This document shows, piece after piece, positions 6,427-6,715 of a DNA stretch of 6,715 nucleotides; position 1 is the first letter of the stretch; the number at the start of each line of letters is the position of its first letter. A program made the position numbers and the translations under genes. The notes under the pieces are model-generated. The model was not told where the DNA came from. It worked only from the letters and a program-made list of their open reading frames with translations, and searched no databases. Source of the DNA: Bacteroidales bacterium (GTDB lineage: Bacteria; Bacteroidota; Bacteroidia; Bacteroidales; ML635J-15). The DNA lies in contig JAQVGK010000199.1 in the NCBI GenBank assembly GCA_028696755.1, positions 1 through 6,715 on the forward strand. Reading direction: 5' to 3'.

Positions 6427-6715
6427 TTACTTCCAAAAGAATTCAACAATTTCATTGTTTTTTATTGCATCCCAAGACAATTTTGTGTGCCCCGTAAACA
6501 AAATTTTACTCTGATTCCTAAGTTCTTTAAGCTTATCATCAGCATGGCTTCTAATATGACCTTGTTCATATGTAAAATTGTATACTTCAACATTAGAAAC
6601 TTTTTTATTTGATCTGATAAATTCTTCTAAGCTTTGCTTAAAATAATCTACTTTTGAGAGCTTCTGCCCTTCATTAAAAAAGTCTATTGTCAATTGCAAC
6701 TTACTTTTATCATCA
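6427..6715 (-). CDS. tcmP: Probable three-Cys-motif partner protein TcmP, C-terminal fragment
   Basis: The frame is open to the right edge (the first residues seen are DDKSK) and stops at 6427-6429, so these 95 residues are only the C-terminus of a longer protein. A TTG at 6697-6699 could be mistaken for a start, but nothing supports initiation there. The segment VSNVEVYNFTYEQGHIRSHA with DDKLKELRNQSKILFTG after it (about 39-75 of the fragment) has the helix-turn-helix then beta-wing pattern of a small winged-helix domain, as found at the end of TcmP proteins. TcmP is known as a genomic partner of DUF5131/Gp37-Gp68 proteins, and this gene ends 11 nt before such a gene. The fragment lacks the N-terminal part that would confirm the family, so the name rests on the winged-helix-like tail plus neighbourhood. 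The stretch is A/T-rich (37 G+C in 6421-6540). What the pair does is not established. Confidence 0.65.
   Translation of the reverse strand, partial: DDKSKLQLTIDFFNEGQKLSKVDYFKQSLEEFIRSNKKVSNVEVYNFTYEQGHIRSHADDKLKELRNQSKILFTGHTKLSWDAIKNNEIVEFFWK

Noticed and set aside
6434..6436. TTG as the start of the DUF5131 gene (seven extra residues and overlap with the upstream gene)
   Set aside because: The ATG at 6413-6415 fits the family N-terminus just before IEWTEQTWNP, and TTG starts are uncommon; overlap with the upstream stop is not needed.
6295..6612. Plus-strand open frame of 105 codons, rich in Phe and Leu
   Set aside because: It is antisense to DUF5131 and the TcmP-like fragment; the Phe/Leu richness reflects the Lys/Asn/Glu-rich A-rich sense strand and is not evidence of a membrane protein.
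6697..6699. TTG as the start of a complete 90-residue protein
   Set aside because: The frame stays open to the window edge upstream of this codon, so it is far more likely an internal Leu of a longer gene.

Overview
The window reads as a chromosomal piece of a Bacteroidota (Bacteroidetes) bacterium, probably a low-to-moderate GC, environmental or marine-type Bacteroidales/Marinilabiliales or Flavobacteriia relative; the exact lineage cannot be fixed from sequence alone. Support comes from the A/T-rich starts without Shine-Dalgarno sequences, a TAnnTTTG-type -7 element, signal peptides ending in Ser-Gln (YSQ, NSQ), a surface protein of the YAGLYW/DUF11 kind common in this phylum, and a PrmC carrying IPRQETE. 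Every supported gene lies on the minus strand, so transcription runs from high to low coordinates.

Right side (6715 down to 3973): a tightly packed set. It starts with the 3' end of a gene that looks like the three-Cys-motif partner protein TcmP (winged-helix-like C-terminus, cut by the window edge). Next is a DUF5131 / phage Gp37-Gp68-like protein with a C-x6-C-x2-C motif, then a GT4-type glycosyltransferase, then a short TsaC/YwlC-type L-threonylcarbamoyladenylate synthase whose ATG overlaps the glycosyltransferase stop (ATGA). Spacings are 11 nt, 17 nt and -4 nt, which suggests one transcript. The TcmP/DUF5131 pair is the least understood and most interesting part of the window.

Middle (3972 to 2223): a strong stem-loop separates tsaC from prmC (release-factor glutamine methyltransferase). 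After prmC comes an unknown lipoprotein gene with a possible promoter of its own and a textbook intrinsic terminator. TsaC (t6A tRNA modification) and PrmC (release-factor methylation) both serve translation accuracy.

Left side (2222 to 1): a 351-nt non-coding stretch containing a second minus-strand hairpin with a U-tract, a short direct repeat and a palindrome. It is followed by a small A/T-rich gene for an unknown exported protein and, 26 nt further on, the first 466 codons of a large secreted surface protein that runs off the window. These last two look like a two-gene export unit, probably for the type IX secretion route, although the C-terminal sorting domain that would prove it is outside the window.

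No tRNA, rRNA, CRISPR array, insertion sequence or complete phage module is visible. The best candidate for an undescribed system is the TcmP-DUF5131 pair; its function is not established by anything in this sequence.
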